Of a stretch of 24,987 bases of DNA, positions 8,120-18,478 are shown piece by piece (position 1 is the first letter of the stretch; each line of letters begins with the position of its first letter). A program made the position numbers and the translations under genes. The notes below the pieces were generated by a model that made no database searches, was not told the DNA's origin, and saw only the letters and a program-made list of their open reading frames with translations. This stretch comes from Syncephalis plumigaleata (taxonomy: Eukaryota; Zoopagomycota; Zoopagomycetes; Zoopagales; Piptocephalidaceae): assembly GCA_025201365.1 (NCBI GenBank), contig JAIXMF010000192.1, forward strand, positions 1 through 24,987. Reading direction: 5' to 3'.

Positions 8120-10348
8120 ATGACCCGTTTTTCAGAAGAACAACTATTGTCGGAGAAAGTCATTGCTGATCCGGTTCATGTAAGCAAAAGAGAAAAAGAA
8201 AGCAACAAAAATAATAACAAGCACGCGTTTAATATTTTGTTTTAACTACTAATCTACTACTGCTTCTACTTCTACTTTCGCAATAAAGGGCTATATTCGT
8301 ATGAATGGTACGTGTATCGATATTGTGGATACACCGCAGTTTCAACGGTTGCGTGACCTTAAACAAATGGGCGCCTCCTATTATGTATTTCCAGGCGCGA
8401 GTCATAGTCGATTTGAACATTCCATTGGTGAGTTATCGATGCTCCTGATATCGCAAGTAGTATTGTATTAACGCGATAATATAGGCGTCTCCTACATAGC
8501 AGGCGAGCTTGTGTCGTCATTTCGACGTAATCAACCGGATCTCGATATTAACGACTCGGATGTGCAGTGCGTTCAGATTGCCGGCCTTTGCCACGACCTT
8601 GGTATTTACACTTGTTGTAACATTCGTGCTAGATGTCCTGCTAACGTTGTTGTCTAGGCCATGGGCCATTTAGTCATATGTTCGACAGCGTGTTTATCCC
8701 AAAGGCGAGGTAGGCCACTTGCTAATAATGCCAACAATGCAGGCTAACACGACACGTAGACCGGGCGTAGTATGGAAGCATGAAACAGCTAGCGAGAATA
8801 TGCTTGATTATTTGATTGACGATAACGGCCTTGATATTGACTCGGATGACGTGAAATTCATCAAGGATCTCATTCGAGGTGAAGCATCACTTAGCGGGTG
8901 AGTAATTTGTAGTGTAACAGGATTGTAGTAATTGACTTGTTGTTGCCGTGTCATCTTGTTGCCTCAATATAGCGGAAGAGATGGTAAAAAGTTCCTATTC
9001 GATATTGTGGCCAATAAGCGAAATTCAGTAGATGTGGACAAATTCGATTATATCGCACGGGACTGCTACAACTTGGGTGAATCCATCAGCTATGATAGTT
9101 CTAGGTTAGATGTCTTCTTTAGTGATCTAATGAGGAAATACAACTAATTCTCGTTATAGACTGATGCAGTTCAGTAGAGTTATCGATGATCAGATATGCT
9201 ACTACCACAAGGAAGTGTATAATTTATACGAACTTTTCAATACACGTTATAGTTTATTCAAACGGATCTATACCCATCGTGTTGGTGAGTTTACCAAGAG
9301 AAATGACTAATATAATGTCATCTACTAATAAACGAGACAATACGTCGTACGCTACACAGCTTGTGCTATCGAGCATATGCTTACTGATGCACTTTTGGCA
9401 GCCGATCCGTACCTTAAACTATCGGATGCCATCGATGATATGGAGCAATATTCGCGATTGACGGATCACGTCATTAGAACTATCGAGTTTTCCAAGGAGG
9501 ATGTAAGTAATTAGTTTCAATTCAATTACTCGTTTGATTGATATAGTTGCTCCTTTGCATATGCTATAGGAACTTGCATCGGCACGTGCAATCATTCAAC
9601 GTATTAGAAAACGTCAGTTGTATCGTTTCGTAGAAGAGCGCATGATTCCTGCCGGGTCCAAGGCATACATGAAAGTAGGCATATCACTAATAGGCCATTG
9701 TTTTTATACTTGCTAACTTTAATGATTTAGAACAAAATTAACGCATTGGCCATTTGCTCGCATCAAAGCGAATACGCGTGCATAAAGGAGGATGATATTA
9801 TTGTCGATTGGCTCACCGTAGGCTATGGATTTAACGGGAAGAATCCAGTGGATTCGATCAAGTTTTACTCGAAATTCCAGGATGAATGTAGGTTACTATT
9901 ATTATTATTATGATTAGATATATAGGATATTAGTAGTAATAGTCGCTGGCATTGTTGTTATTGTTATGGGTAGCATTCCACATTCCTAGAGAACAAGTGA
10001 GTTTCCTGGCACCAGAGAATTTCGAGGAAGCTATTGTACGCATTTATGCACGTGATCCAAAACATGTAAGTAGTTATAGCAATAGGAATTTGTAGTATTC
10101 CCTCCGTTGTACTAAGTGTCGAATAGGTGAAAGCAATTCAAGAAGCGTTCCAGGCACTCATGCTTGACTTTGAGAAACACAAGCTGGCAACATCTCCAAA
10201 TCCCGGAGACAAACGACCCGCTCACTGGAGTAGTCCGCGTAAACGTCGTTACACGCTAAGTGACGAGGAGTGCACTAATGATTCATTGCTGACTATCGAT
10301 GGCCAGAATGGTAGTCGCAAACAAGGAATAAGAACTCAGCTGGATTAG
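8120..10348 (+). CDS. SAMHD1-like HD-domain dNTP triphosphohydrolase, 12 exons
   Basis: Exons 8120-8179, 8289-8427, 8485-8601, 8658-8709, 8760-8897, 8973-9104, 9160-9284, 9360-9502, 9570-9674, 9731-9887, 9974-10065 and 10127-10348 join in phase to give 493 residues. The family hydrolyses dNTPs to deoxynucleosides and triphosphate, limiting dNTP pools. Visible are the family signatures [17 protein letters not shown] and [14 protein letters not shown] (His64), the metal pair [14 protein letters not shown] (His103, Asp104), and [13 protein letters not shown] (Asp191, equivalent to catalytic Asp311 of human SAMHD1). The C-terminal lobe ([18 protein letters not shown], then [17 protein letters not shown]) is also present. 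The N-terminal SAM domain of the vertebrate protein is absent; the protein begins 19 residues before the catalytic core. Intron 6 uses a GTTAGA donor. AATAAA signals follow at about 10377-10390. Confidence 0.93.
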
Positions 10349-10911
10349 AGCAACATGCCAATGCATGCTCTTCTACAATAAAACAATAAAGAATAGATGT
10401 GTAAACTTAGATTATATCATTGTGTTAACCTATCAATGTGATGTGTTACGTATTAAGACGTATGTACTAGTAGGATTCAGTATGTGCTACACAAGTCCAT
10501 GAGCAATTGGGGAAGCTATTGATAGAGTATACTGCATGTGTGTATGTTAATGAATGAATGGATTTATTAGATCATCAAGTATGTTGGTTTATACAGCGTA
10601 ATTAATAATGATAATAGATCATATTGATTGGATGAATGTCGTATCGCATTATAGATACCATCAAGTATGTTCATGTCCATATGGTTGTGGGATCATTCGA
10701 TGACATGTCGTGATGCATTGCAATCAGTATCGATCATGTCAAATGACAATGGAATGAGTAATGATAGATGGCATACAAATGAACATGTCATGTAGATGTC
10801 ATGATAATGAATGGCATTTGTATGAATGTGTGGTGAATAATAAATTAGTATACATATAGATTTATTAATGGTATGATTATATGAATAAGTTACTACAGTG
10901 TTTTCTCTACC
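10349..10911. other. Intergenic region, no gene seen
   Basis: AT-rich with ATGAATGAATGG-like and CATCAAGTATGTT-like repeated words (for example 10573-10585 and 10660-10672). Poly(A) signals of the upstream gene lie at its start. The minus-strand open frame 10693-10920 has no family character. Confidence 0.5.
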
Positions 10912-10938
10912 AGTTAGCATTGTTAGTCTTCAACTTTT
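10912..10938 (+). repeat. Left arm of 27-bp inverted repeat around the lumazine synthase gene
   Basis: The reverse complement of this segment matches 11791-11817 at 25 of 27 positions (core AAAGTTGAAG then CTAACAATG). The two arms enclose about 850 bp that contain the whole gene. Confidence 0.7.
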
Positions 10939-11231
10939 TAAGTAGATTATTAACATTCCATTACAAATTCCTACACATTTATTAATAAAGAATCTATTTA
11001 ATTATCGTTAATAAAGTAGTATCTTACCTATATAGTTATGCTATATTGTTTGTAGACTATTCTGACCAGAAATAAAAATGAAACATTTGAAAAGGAAGGA
11101 AAGGTAAGTACCACATACAATCTTGTATTACACATTACGTAGTTTATTCGTCGTGTATACACTCCTTTCTATTTGCGTTCCACTTTTTTGCTTTGCTACT
11201 TTGCTACCACTTGCACGTATACATTCCTATT

Positions 11232-11774
11232 ATGGCTTCTAAAGACTTCAGTAAAGGATTGACTGCACCAAGCAATCCCGCTAACGGGCAGAAGCTACGT
11301 ATTCTAATTATACATACACGTTGGAATGCTGAAATTGTCGACGCATTAGTAGATGGCGCTATTAAGGCGCTCACTGAACGTCATCAAGTGGAGCGTAGCA
11401 ATATCACGGTGCATGCCGTGCCAGGCTCGTATGAGCTGCCGTTCGCCGCTAACCGTTTACTCGTGCTGTCCAAACATAGTGGCACACCACGAGCTCATAC
11501 TGCACCGAGCTATGCTTACGATGCGGTTATCACTATTGGCGTGCTCATTAAAGGGCAAACCATGCATTTCGAGTACATTGCCGACGCTGCATCTCAAGGA
11601 TTGATGCGCGTAGGACTCGACACCAACGTGCCAATTATCTTTGGTATACTCACCTGTCTAACGGAGGAGCAGGCATTGGCGCGTGCCGGTCTCACCATCG
11701 ATGGTCATAACCATGGTTCTGACTGGGGTTCAGCTGCTGTGGAAATGGCACTACTAGGGCAGAAAACTCCATAA
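11232..11774 (+). CDS. RIB4: 6,7-dimethyl-8-ribityllumazine synthase
   Basis: Penultimate enzyme of riboflavin synthesis: it condenses 5-amino-6-ribitylamino-uracil with 3,4-dihydroxy-2-butanone 4-phosphate. A 180-residue, intronless protein starting at ATG 11232 (MASKDFSKG). The family motifs are in order: LRILIIHTRWN (substrate-binding Trp), VDGAIKAL, HAVPGSYELPFAANRLL, ITIGVLIKGQTMHFEYIAD (catalytic-type His in the TMHFEYI block), VPIIFGILTC, TEEQALARAG, and the C-terminal NHGSDWGSAAVEMA. It closely resembles yeast Rib4 in length and motifs. A possible 5' UTR intron starts at GTAAGT 11105. A TAA microsatellite follows the stop directly, and the gene sits between inverted repeats. Confidence 0.97.
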   Translation: MASKDFSKGLTAPSNPANGQKLRILIIHTRWNAEIVDALVDGAIKALTERHQVERSNITVHAVPGSYELPFAANRLLVLSKHSGTPRAHTAPSYAYDAVITIGVLIKGQTMHFEYIADAASQGLMRVGLDTNVPIIFGILTCLTEEQALARAGLTIDGHNHGSDWGSAAVEMALLGQKTP

Positions 11775-11792
11775 TAATAATAATAATAATAA
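11771..11792 (+). repeat. (TAA)n microsatellite at the RIB4 stop codon
   Basis: About seven TAA units begin at the stop codon itself and run into the 3' UTR, ending just before the right arm of the inverted repeat. Confidence 0.8.
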
Positions 11793-11817
11793 AAGTTGAA
11801 GTCTAACAATGTTAACT
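11791..11817 (-). repeat. Right arm of 27-bp inverted repeat
   Basis: Matches the reverse complement of 10912-10938 at 25 of 27 positions; lies in the RIB4 3' UTR. Confidence 0.7.
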
Positions 11818-11932
11818 AATTGGAAGAATCTTGTAATCTTGTTCCATTATGTTAATAACACAAAAGCATTGGCAATGATAAATCATAGAAATAAATATAT
11901 ACTTTTTTATTGACGATATATCGTTCTATTAA

Positions 11933-13379
11933 CTAGCGAGACCAGTAAGTTTTAACATGTTCAGCGTCATTTGATAGACCAAATCCATTAGTCAATGTTG
12001 GCACCAAAGTACGTAGATCTTGTCCCATGATTGTGATGCGTATACGATAATCGCGTGCAGTCTCATGCGATTGAGTAGCTTTCGTGAGGGTACACCGTCC
12101 GAATGCACTATTAACAATCCATAGATCGTCACTATCATCACCATTCGATGATGATGATGTTGTTGTTGTTGTTGTTGTTGTTGTTGCAAGATGAACGAAA
12201 CCCTTTACACGATAAACTTGCTCGGAAGACAATGACGCTAGAAATGTCTCAAGTGCTGAGCGTGTTAATCGATTGCTCGATTCATTCATCGTCTGCGTTA
12301 GTTGTACAATATCAACCTCACGCGCGTGATGATGGCGTAACTGCTCTGCAATTTCATTGTGTTGATCCGGTTGCTTCGTAAACAACTGTGTATCAAGGCC
12401 AAATGCCACATCCGACAATAATCCTTCATTCAGATCTATCTTAAGCTTTGGCGTATCCGTATTAAGATCATTGACACGATCGATAACCACATCCAGTTGA
12501 CGCTCATCAACCTATATTTATATACATATATACATATACAAATGTCGTGTAAGAAGGCTTTAATAGTGTAATGATGACTAGCTTGCAACTAACCAATTCG
12601 TGCTTATTAAGTATAATAAGATCCGTGTATTTGGCCTGCATCTTGGCCGTATACGACGTGTCTTCGTAACCCGTGAAATTAACACAATCAATCACGGTTA
12701 GAATGGCATCTAGAACAAAACCATCATCGGCCATTTCTCGTAACTGCCAGGCAATCGGTGCTAATATCATGTCAAATGAATTCACGATTAATACACATGC
12801 GTGTATGTTAACTCATAAATAATAATAATAGCAATAATAACACTGCTCTTACCTGGAAAGGCAGATCCACTTGTTTCAATGATAACACGATCTGGGTTAT
12901 ACTTTTCTATACAAGTGCATTCGGTGTGAGTAAGCAATGGTAGCGGATTAATTGAGAGAGCAACATTCCGGATTACCTTGTAGTTCCAATAGTGCATTCT
13001 TCATTTGACCTACTAAAACACAGCACAAGCAGCCATTGAGCATTTCTTGAACCTATACAAGAGATCAATATTACTATTCATACGTCTCGCCACCATGCTT
13101 GACTACACGCTACCTCGACGTTACTCTCGCGTACAAGTGCGCTATCCACCTCAACGTCTCCAAATTCATTCTTCAACACCACTATAAACGATAATGAAAT
13201 GACAATAGTACTGTTATGATTAAATTCAATAAAGCTTTTCCTATATTCTTACCTATCTTGTAATTGCTAGGCACCCTATTAAGTAACGATAGAATAATAC
13301 TAGTCTTCCCTGCTCCGAGAAAGCCGGTAAATACCGTTACTGGCAAGGAAGGTTTACGGCTTTGTTGTAATTGACTCAT
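11933..13379 (-). CDS. COG0523/CobW-type GTPase metallochaperone
   Basis: Six exons on the minus strand (13379-13253, 13181-13114, 13052-12977, 12906-12853, 12760-12594, 12511-11933), all in phase, 356 residues. COG0523 GTPases insert metals into client proteins; eukaryotic members such as ZNG1 deliver zinc to methionine aminopeptidase 1. Motifs: P-loop VTVFTGFLGAGKTS (about residues 14-27), VLKNEFGDVEVDSALV, metal-binding NGCLCCVLVG, IIETSGSAFPAPIA in the Walker-B region, NKHEL as guanine-specificity motif, and a CobW C-terminal domain (VYRVKGFVHLA onward). A run of nine Thr plus four Ser, encoded by (TTG)n on the plus strand, interrupts the C-terminal domain. The NKHEL exon uses a GTTAGT donor. 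Which client or metal it serves cannot be told from sequence. Confidence 0.92.
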
Positions 13380-13631
13380 GAGATAAAGATTCAGCAACTA
13401 TTATTGACGTGTAGAGAAATGTAAAAAAGAGTTTACAAATCTAACAATTTCATAGCAATCGTCATCACAGCCCAGATTTGATGATGATAAGCATTGTTTG
13501 ACTCTCTACACGTATCCCTTCTTGTTCTCATCGCGTCCCTATCTCACTCGCTCTGTTTCTTTCGCTTTCACTCATCTTTTATTGCTTTTTCTGTTGTTTT
13601 GATTATCTGCTCAACTAGTGTGACTGTAATC
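13380..13631. promoter_or_regulatory. Shared divergent promoter region (COG0523 gene / SPC1)
   Basis: The start codons of two divergent genes are 252 bp apart, so both promoters lie here. The SPC1 side is pyrimidine-rich (CTCGCTCTGTTTCTTTCGCT at about 13548-13567). No named motif is certain. Confidence 0.45.
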
Positions 13632-14175
13632 ATGAGTATGACTTCGTGGAATCAGTGGTTAGAGGGCGGTATTGTACGTATACATACACATATATCTATC
13701 TGCCATGCAACAATCTAGTCAAAATGAACAGTAGTAATAACCCATCATAATAATATAGGATTTTGAAGGACAAAAGCTAGCGGAACAACTATCGCAACAG
13801 TTGCTCATAGTTAATATTGTAAGTTGAAGTCTACAACAAATAATTCAATACTATTAGTAATGAAGATGATGACGGTTGTATATTCCATAGATTATTAGTC
13901 TCGTATACGGCTACTGGACACAGTCAATAAGCAACATGCTACTTGTATATGGTATTGGTTATTTCATTTCCCTAATCGTAAGTTGCAACCATGGATAGAC
14001 AACATACTATTGTCGATGATGATGATGATGATGATTACTGACTAACTTGCGTATACATGTGTATGATGTGCTTGTGTAGGCATGTGTTCCCACTTGGTCT
14101 TTTTACAATCGACATCCGATCAGATGGTTGCCTGAAGTGACATCAACCAAGACCGAAGGAGAGAAAAAAGAGTAA
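13632..14175 (+). CDS. SPC1: Signal peptidase complex subunit 1 (SPC12-type)
   Basis: Four exons: 13632-13673, 13759-13818, 13891-13977 and 14080-14175, in phase 0 throughout, giving 94 residues. The family motif DFEGQKLAEQLSQQLLIV, two membrane segments around a glycine/tyrosine turn (IISLVYGYWTQS; MLLVYGIGYFISLI) and the cytosolic motif PTWSFYNRHPIRWLPE are all diagnostic of Spc1/SPCS1. This non-catalytic ER membrane subunit associates with signal peptidase and helps restrict cleavage of membrane segments. Length matches the family. It would serve the secreted peptides encoded further right, as it serves any secretory cargo. Confidence 0.95.
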
Positions 14176-14539
14176 TGCAATGTTTATAAACGCGCTTTTT
14201 TTCTTGCTTTCTTGAATCATTTCCATATCTTATTATCAATATATTGCTAGCATAGCGTCATTCTCTTTATTTGCAACTATACAATCAACATTGCAAAAGA
14301 AAACCCAATGGAGTATACTTGCTACTAAGCATTTAATAATAATGACAACAAATGCCATATAAATTATACTAAAAAGCATACATTTATTAATGATATTCCT
14401 CAGTTTATACGAGTAAATTGACATAGAATGAAAAGGCTATCGATAACAACAAATACGATCTACTTGCATCTCTCATCTTTTTTATTATTATTATCAACTA
14501 TTGTAATAAGCTATGCATGTATATATAGATATCGTATAA
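14176..14539. other. Convergent intergenic region between SPC1 and PAF1
   Basis: AT-rich 364-bp spacer holding both 3' UTRs; TTATTATTATTATC near 14480-14494. No gene seen. Confidence 0.5.
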
Positions 14540-16176
14540 TTAGTTTTTCTTATTCATTTCTACAACCATAGCTTGCGGTCTATTCCATTCACGATCATTA
14601 CCCTAGTTAAGTATGAAAATGATAGATCGTAACGATTGCACTATTGTCAGCAATGTTAATGCTCGATTAACGTCTTTAGTCACTTACCAAACGACGACGT
14701 CTTCGTAGAACAAGTTTTGTAGGTAGTTGTGCATAGCCTGCATATTCATTTGGTCGTATGAACAGCATAACATGACGACCACCTTCTGTGGGAGTAGCCT
14801 CGTAGCTGTAATCTCGAGACAAATTATAGTCGAGTGATATCTAACGATACATGTCGATTGCATCATTAGTACATTTCGCTAACTGTCGTAGTAACTACCA
14901 CATATGCATTAACTTACCTTGTCTAGGGTGGCGTCATGTTCATCTTCAATACGCTCTACCGCGTCATCCGTAGGTAGGAAACATGCCAGGAACTTTTCTC
15001 CCGTTTCTCCATTCTCTTCTGGTTTGAATAGAGCATGTTTTGCTTTTCGCATTATCATCGAATCATTGGCCAAGTTCTATTCAACGGGAAAGGGAGGAAT
15101 AAAGGAATATTAACTCACTACTACTGCTACTACCATTCAATTCACCTACCTCTTCTGTATTGACCGTTGCACCCGGTGGCTGTTCTAATACACAGTGCGT
15201 GTATGCCTCATCGGTTGCCTCCTCTGCACCTTGCATACGATGACCGATATATGCCGGTAGTAGTGGAATAGTGCTAACCGCTTTCAAATGCGGTTTACGC
15301 GGATGCCTCAATGTGGCAACATCGATGTGGGCTGTCTTCTCGAATGATGCCTCCACAATGGCTAGTTGTGCCTCACGCGAACAGTCCAAGGCTTGCGCAT
15401 TCCCACCAGCATGTTGCTCGCCCCTAATCGTTCAACGGTCGCTTCTTTGTAAATAAATCACGGTATGCCATCGGATGAATAGTCTCACCTTGTTTGCGAT
15501 GGACTTTGGTGTAGTCCACCACCACGACCCGTCTCCAGTGATATATACTCAGTTCGACGTAGCCATGGTACGTTTAACTTTCCTCGCGGTGAGTTATTAT
15601 TTAATAGACCTGTACTTGATTTACGTCCATCGAGATAGCGAACACCACCACCACCACCACCGATACTCATTGGTGTCACTAATAATGCCTGATCTTTTGG
15701 ATCAAGTGAGGCACCCGCTGGCTGTGGACGTTCCATGCCTATTACCGCGTTATTGCATCAGTTAATGTCATATATATAAATAAATATACTACTAGTAGTA
15801 GCATGTTGATATTACCTGCTGCCACGTCGAATAATCCCAGTTCGGGTGTCTCCACCGACATACCAAGATCCCAGTTGGTCAACAGCGGATACGTGGCCTT
15901 TTGTACAAGTGAGGTATGTCGGTAATTACTGAAACGATCCACCGTCGACGGCAGCTTAATAAGCTTCGGTGGAAACGGTAGCGGAGGCAGCTGTCCCGCG
16001 TATCGTGGACGACATAAGAAATCGTTGTGCTGTTGTGTTTGTGCTTTGGCACGAGATCGTCCTTCACTCGCGTGAGTACCGCTAGAACGGCCATCTCTAT
16101 TGGTACTAAGATGTTTGTTGTCGTTGTTTAAGTATGTTTATGATAATAATAATACGATAGCTTACCTTGTCGACAT
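14540..16176 (-). CDS. PAF1: RNA polymerase II-associated factor 1 (PAF1 complex subunit)
   Basis: Seven minus-strand exons (16176-16166, 16105-15816, 15738-15489, 15423-15150, 15076-14918, 14840-14688, 14602-14540), all in phase, 399 residues. Paf1 is the scaffold of the PAF1 elongation complex that promotes H2B ubiquitination and transcription through chromatin. Diagnostic blocks are GQLPPLPFPPKLIKLPSTVD with NYRHTSLVQKATYPLLTNWD, LDPKDQALL, NVPWLRRTEYIS, IDVATLRHPRKPHLKAVSTI, and a C-terminal ISLDYNLSRDYSYE ... LPTKLVLRRRR. The first coding exon is only 11 nt (ATG TCG ACA AG). A six-glycine run sits at about residues 129-134. The Asp/Glu-rich C-terminal tail typical of many orthologues is reduced to a short end. 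Confidence 0.93.
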
Positions 16177-16463
16177 TGTGGAATCAATAGGGTGGCAAAA
16201 GAATAAGAGTGTGGTGTTATGGTTTACAGGAAATGTGGTTTGTTGATTGTTATCCATTGATGTGATGATCAAGTAATATGGTGGATTGCCAATGTCAACA
16301 TATCTCACACACTTTCATTTTATACATGCATGCCATACAATTTATTTATTAGCTATCTGTATCAAATGCTATAGTTGTATAATAGCTTCATGTTAACAAT
16401 AGTGCTATGCATTATCATTCAAGACTCCACTATTTATATCATCAAGCAATGTGTTTATTTCTA

Positions 16464-16793
16464 TTAGAATGGATTGATACCGGAGACATCGTTCATCGTG
16501 ACGCCAAATTGACCTGATAGAAGAGGATCGGATAGTTGACGCTGACGCTTAATTGGTGCTCGTCCATTAGCGCCAGTTGTTAAAGGAACCTTTGGTGAAG
16601 TGGCGGTAGTGACGGTATGGGATGAAATAGGAATTGTAGTTACTTTAGCCAAGTGATGCGGTAGTTTGGCCATTCTACCACCCTCCTCTAAGGTCTTGAC
16701 TAGGATACCGGGAATGACTGGAGCAGCATCGGCATTATTCACGATGGCGAAAAGTAGCGTAACGGCAATAGTTAGATATTGGAATGAAACCAT
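16464..16793 (-). CDS. Small secreted precursor protein with a dibasic (Kex2-type) site
   Basis: A 109-residue intronless protein starting at ATG 16793; an upstream in-frame codon at 16832 is not ATG. Residues 1-23 form a strong signal peptide (SFQYLTIAVTLLFAIV, cleavage after NNADA). The middle is Thr/Pro/Ser-rich without cysteine. Lys82-Arg83 forms a KEX2/furin-type site, after which a 26-residue C-terminal segment begins QRQLSDPLLSGQ and ends in VSGINPF. I infer a pre-pro-peptide that may release this C-terminal peptide (N-terminal Gln could cyclise). No known family. It lies on the same side of PAF1 as the microexon peptide gene 2.1 kb away, and its leader ends in a similar way (NNADAAPV against SSADATPV). 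Confidence 0.7.
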   Translation of the reverse strand: MVSFQYLTIAVTLLFAIVNNADAAPVIPGILVKTLEEGGRMAKLPHHLAKVTTIPISSHTVTTATSPKVPLTTGANGRAPIKRQRQLSDPLLSGQFGVTMNDVSGINPF

Positions 16794-17982
16794 AATGTAG
16801 AATCTTGAGATACTGAAATGCAATCGTTGCAAAAAGTCAAATCACGTATAAATAAGATTGCACTGTAGCAGTTTATGCTGTATGAGAAGAATGGCAAAGA
16901 TATAATTGTAGCTGTAGTTGTAATGATTGGCAAGAGGAATAAGACGACATGTAGCGCTCGTTTATATACAATCTCAAAGATGACACTCTTTTCTTTTTGT
17001 TTGCACTGTTCGTAATACTGCCACGAGGTATCATGACAATGCTAATAGTAAGTACCATGTCGTATTTTTCTACATCATTCATGCTTAACAGTCATGCAAT
17101 AATGCAGTAGTGTAGTAATGCGAAGCTTTGATGAATGGTAATCATTCCAAGAAAGGAATGAAAGAAAGATGCCTTGAATCTGAAACGAAAACACGATGCT
17201 ATCGCTGTTGTCGCTCTGTATCGTTGTAGTTTCAATACGACTCATTTCCTATTCTAGTTGATGTAGTGTATATATCAAGTAATAAATCCACGTATTTGAA
17301 CCTATTTTGAGCGGTGAATTGCTACAATCAAGGAGTAAATGAACATGCAAAATCTCATGCAAAACAGCCACACTTTGTCATTAACATTATTACTAAGTTG
17401 GCATTACAAACGAAAAATAAGCTTCTTTCTTCTTTTCTTTCTGCATTGCTGCTATAATCTCACTAATAATAACAATAAACAATATACTTGGCACAAATCT
17501 ACGAATTGCTAACAATCCATTGTAATCGTATTAGGAATGAAACATTATGCTTCGTCAGTTGACGATTACAAATGCGACAATCGTGCATTCACAACAACAA
17601 CAACGGTAATGATGATGATATGCCTATCCTTCTAGAATTCCTTACCACCACCACCACGCGAATACTAATCTTTCTCCTTCTACTTTCACTACTTTAACTG
17701 TAGTTATACCACCATGTGTACACCATTATGGTACTCATTTACCAATGGCTCAATACCATAATTGGACATGGCTATAATTGGATGGATCAATGGCATATTT
17801 CTGACTACTCAACGGAATGATTGTTACTTCTTTTTCGTTTTCGTCTTATTGCTAATTAGAATATCGGCATTAATCGTACTAATATCGTTACTATCATTAC
17901 TATTTTGTTGTAATCTATTGGTTAACCAAAGATTAGACTGTCGTTTCCCTTTCGCTCGAAATACATTCGCTTCTATATAGAA
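16794..17982. other. Gene-poor region among the small secreted-peptide genes
   Basis: About 1.2 kb with no convincing conserved gene. It includes CCACCACCACCACG near 17645-17658, CAACAACAACAACG near 17592-17605, and a hydrophobic plus-strand frame at 17768-17980 (Leu/Ile/Phe-rich, 70 codons) that could be a small membrane protein but has no supporting motif. A 33-residue two-exon model from ATG 17538 with a 30-nt intron is possible but unsupported. Confidence 0.4.
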
Positions 17983-18129
17983 TTAGTAATTCACGATAAC
18001 GTTGTCGTAACAATAACGAAACCCATTCATGCTGTGACACATGTTCACCTTGGAGCTATCATTTTCTTTTGCATCAGCCGAACCTATCAATGGTATGCGC
18101 ATTGAGAAGCATACCAAGAAGAAAAGCAT
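17983..18129 (-). CDS. Possible small secreted two-cysteine peptide, relative of the microexon peptide
   Basis: A 48-codon frame from ATG 18129. MLFFLVCFSMRIPLIGSADA looks like a weak signal peptide (one Arg in the hydrophobic part) and is followed by a short part with Cys31 and Cys40, reading NGFRYCYDNVIVNY at its end. The SADA leader end and the basic-Cys-Tyr-Asp signature recall the 42-residue peptide at 18901-19523 (SADA, then RRRCYDD). It may be a decayed or live relative, or a coincidence in so short a frame. Confidence 0.3.
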   Translation of the reverse strand: MLFFLVCFSMRIPLIGSADAKENDSSKVNMCHSMNGFRYCYDNVIVNY

Positions 18130-18478
18130 TCTACTATCATATAGCAAGATGCTATGGATGGAATGGTAACCCATTTAGCATAAGCATGAGCGTATCATTC
18201 TTTTTACTAAATAAAATAATACCAAGGATACATCATCGAGCAGTTTCTCCTCTTGTGACACGACATCATTCAAGTTCAATGATCGGTGACGAGGCAATGC
18301 ATACGCAACAGAATAGCCTTGGCTCCATTACGTCTAATTAACTATGAACGATACAAGTTGTAACTTGTTATCGCTCTGTGGGTTCCATCGTTAGTACACA
18401 CTACGAATTACACTTGTGACCTCTCATTAAGCGATTCGACCTTTATTCTAATGTGTATGTCGTATCCACAGATCGTTA
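18130..18478. other. Spacer, no gene seen
   Basis: Contains only short open frames on both strands without recognisable features. Confidence 0.4.

Noticed and set aside
10693-10920. Minus-strand 75-codon frame
   Set aside because: AT-rich intergenic composition with no motif; the right end overlaps the inverted-repeat arm.
17041-17060. CTAATAGTAAGTACC, superficially like a branch point, acceptor and donor in a row
   Set aside because: There is no base between AG and the donor-like sequence that could form an exon, and no gene context.
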